Source of the DNA: Bacillus sp. NP157
Lineage (GTDB): Bacteria; Pseudomonadota; Gammaproteobacteria; Xanthomonadales; Rhodanobacteraceae
DNA length: 64,000 nucleotides
Assembly: GCA_018889975.1 (NCBI GenBank)
Contig: CP076546.1
Span: 1,860,001 to 1,924,000, forward strand
Direction of reading: 5' to 3'
A model generated the notes under the pieces. The model searched no databases. It was not told the DNA's origin and saw nothing but the letters and a program-made list of their open reading frames with translations. Shown here one piece after another: positions 62,399 through 64,000 of this stretch; the first letter of the stretch is position 1; every line of letters begins with the position of its first letter. The position numbers and the translations under genes were made by a program.

Positions 62399-63874
62399 TT
62401 ATCTCGCCTGTCCCCGGAGCGAGAGGTCAACCCCAGCCCTCCCGTGGCCCGGTTCCCTACCTTCCGATGGCGACGTCCATCCACCACCGAGTGCCCTGAA
62501 AAGGTCAACCTGGGCATCGGCTACGCTCCCGGCAGAGGTGGCCAGGTCCGACTGTGCATCGGCGAACGTCCGCTCAGCATCGAGCAATGAGAGACTGTCC
62601 ACCTGCCCCTCCCGCTGGCGGGCCCGCACGATGTTGACGGCACGCTCGGCCGCGTCACGCGCGGTAGTCAAAGCCGTCCGGCGTTCGAGCGCTCGGGAGT
62701 AACTTGACAGCGCGGTCTCGGTCTCGCCGAGCGCCTGAAGGACTGTGCCGTCGAAGCTGGCGAGAGCCTCACGCGTGCCGGCATTTGCTCGGTCGATTTG
62801 CGCGCGGACATGCTCCTGGTTGGGAAACGACCATGACAACATGGGTCCGAGCATCCAGCGCAGTGGACCCTGCCCAAAATAATCGCCAAAGCCGTATGCC
62901 GTCGAACCGACTGAAGCCCCGATGGACACTTTGGGATAGAGCTCTGCCGTGGCCACGCCGATTCGTGCGGTCGCGGCAGCCAGACGCCGTTCGGCGGCAC
63001 GAACGTCAGGGCGGCGCTTGAGAAGTGCGAGCCCGTCGCCCGTCGGGATGGGCTCAGCGATGGTTGGCGCTTTCACCCTCGCCCCTGCCTCAGCTGGCAG
63101 CTCGGTTGGCGCACGGCCCGTCAGGACCGCGAGCCGGAAGAGCGCCGCCTGGCGTTCTGCGGCAATCGTCGGAATATCCGCGCTGCGCTGGTCCCTCAAT
63201 GAAGCGATTCGCACCACATCAAGCGCTCCCGTCAGGCCGGCTTCCCGGCGCGCGCGCGTGACACCGAGGGTGCGATCGAGCAGAGCAACGATATGCTCCG
63301 CCACGCCGAGGCGCTCGGCAGCACTCGCAGCATCGACATAAGCCCTCGTTGTATCGGCCACAACCGTCACCCGCACCGCATCCAAATCAGCCTCCGCCGC
63401 GCCGTAGTCCCCCTTTGCCGCCTCCACGTCACGGCGTACCCTGCCAAAAAGGTCGACCTCATAAGCAACGCTAAGCCCGGCGTCCACGTACGTGTTGTCG
63501 CGCGGATAGCCGGGCATCGCCTGCACTGCAGACAGTCGCTGGCGGTTCGTGCTTACGCCAAGGTCGGTGGTCGGGAGACGGGCACCCTGCGCTTCGCGGA
63601 GACCGGCGCGCGCCCGGTCAAGCCGCGCGATCGCCACGCGAATGTCCGTGTTGGCGAGAAGCGCATCCTCGATCAGCCTGTCGAGCACGGGATCGTCATA
63701 CATCATCCACCAACGGTCATTGGTCGGCACATTTCCAGTCGTTGCCCCGGCAGCCACGGTAGAAAAAGGCCGGCCAGCCGCCGCGGGAAGGGGTGGCGCC
63801 TTGTAATCCGGGCCGCTCGCACAAGCAGCGAGTGCGAGGGTGAGCAGTGACACAGTGAGCGTGCAAATCCGCAT
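62399..63874 (-). CDS. RND efflux outer-membrane factor (NodT/OprM family)
   Basis: 491 residues. Lipobox LALAACASG (Cys about 19), then the two OEP repeats with DRWWMMYDDPVLDRLIEDAL, NTDIRVAIARLDRARAGLRE and LSWSFPNQEHVRAQIDRANA. It forms the trimeric outer-membrane channel of a tripartite efflux pump. It follows the RND permease, whose end is just upstream on the same strand. ATG 63874 gives the lipoprotein signal MRICTLTVSLLTLA. Confidence 0.93.
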   Translation of the reverse strand: MRICTLTVSLLTLALAACASGPDYKAPPLPAAAGRPFSTVAAGATTGNVPTNDRWWMMYDDPVLDRLIEDALLANTDIRVAIARLDRARAGLREAQGARLPTTDLGVSTNRQRLSAVQAMPGYPRDNTYVDAGLSVAYEVDLFGRVRRDVEAAKGDYGAAEADLDAVRVTVVADTTRAYVDAASAAERLGVAEHIVALLDRTLGVTRARREAGLTGALDVVRIASLRDQRSADIPTIAAERQAALFRLAVLTGRAPTELPAEAGARVKAPTIAEPIPTGDGLALLKRRPDVRAAERRLAAATARIGVATAELYPKVSIGASVGSTAYGFGDYFGQGPLRWMLGPMLSWSFPNQEHVRAQIDRANAGTREALASFDGTVLQALGETETALSSYSRALERRTALTTARDAAERAVNIVRARQREGQVDSLSLLDAERTFADAQSDLATSAGSVADAQVDLFRALGGGWTSPSEGREPGHGRAGVDLSLRGQAR

Positions 63875-63879
63875 GGGTC

Positions 63880-64000
63880 TCAATCCGAAGTCAAAAGCGT
63901 GGACGATGATGTCCGGGCGACGCGGCGGCGTTCGAGGCGCAGGTCGAGAGCACGGCACACGACGTAGAACGTGGGCGTATACAGAAGACCGAAGCCGGTC
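63880..64000 (-). CDS. RND efflux permease, C-terminal end
   Basis: Forty codons (TGFGLLYTPTFYVVCRALDL ...) to the stop at 63880-63882. The FGLLYTPTFYVV segment matches the last transmembrane helix of AcrB/MexB-type permeases. The stop lies 5 bp before the outer-membrane factor start, an operon arrangement typical of such pumps. Confidence 0.75.
   Translation of the reverse strand, partial: TGFGLLYTPTFYVVCRALDLRLERRRVARTSSSTLLTSD

Larger units (their letters stand above)
15368..64000. mobile_element. Genomic island at ssrA (right end not seen)
   Basis: The limits are inferred from the ssrA-linked integrase, the sudden absence of the REP family, the many short orphan genes and repeated small families, and several broken genes. 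No conjugation, phage structural or plasmid replication genes were recognised. The last few kilobases (efflux, iron permease) could be host DNA; I cannot fix the boundary. Confidence 0.55.

Noticed and set aside
15368-64000. A prophage or conjugative element
   Set aside because: No capsid, tail, terminase, relaxase or secretion genes were recognised; only the integrase supports mobility.

Overview
The window looks like the chromosome of a high-GC gammaproteobacterium of the Xanthomonadales (Lysobacterales), most likely near Luteibacter/Dyella/Rhodanobacter. This rests on the gene order hrcA-grpE-dnaK-dnaJ-dapB next to recN, fur/bamE, rnfH-ratA, smpB and ssrA, and on the xanthomonad-style REP hairpins. 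No database search was possible, so the genus is an inference.

Region 1 (1-15,367) is conserved core. It holds the end of a 2OG-Fe(II) oxygenase, a CaCA-type cation exchanger behind a recognisable yybP-ykoY (manganese) riboswitch, dapB, the heat-shock genes dnaJ, dnaK, grpE and hrcA, recN, a divergent NarL-type regulator/MASE1 histidine kinase pair, a structured RNA candidate with several GGA loops (Rsm/Csr-like), fur/bamE, rnfH-ratA, smpB and the tmRNA gene. A REP-like palindrome recurs here, and in three genes it supplies the TAG stop codon. A broken four-helix-bundle gene and a small hairpin array lie between dnaJ and dnaK.

Region 2 (15,368 to the right edge) appears to be a large genomic island integrated at the 3' end of ssrA. 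A tyrosine recombinase gene begins 78 bp after the tmRNA CCA end. No REP copy is seen beyond this point, no right attachment site is visible, and many short genes, gene fragments and frameshifted genes appear. The cargo has a stress and envelope flavour: SemiSWEET, an Nramp-like transporter, a YciE/DUF892 protein, CsbD, EAL phosphodiesterase, single-domain receivers, esterase, epoxide hydrolases, aldo/keto reductase, DJ-1/PfpI proteins, DUF72, KTSC, an FeS-type photolyase, an HxlR regulator with a quinone-reductase-like enzyme, a cytochrome c-FTR1 iron permease and an RND efflux system.

The most interesting unit is the overlapping five-gene operon 22,427-26,313 (small protein, GT2 glycosyltransferase, acyl-CoA dehydrogenase-like protein, PIG-L deacetylase, NodS-like methyltransferase). 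Its chemistry recalls lipochitooligosaccharide synthesis, but its product is unknown. A second theme is within-island paralogy: four small XRE-like proteins ending in an IEW...GWLD signature, four short DUF2188-like proteins (one broken), two copies of a ~170-residue orphan family, two frameshifted DUF3606-like genes, and pairs of other small families. Several single-base frameshifts in otherwise recognisable genes point either to decay of the island or to assembly error; none was noticed in core genes.
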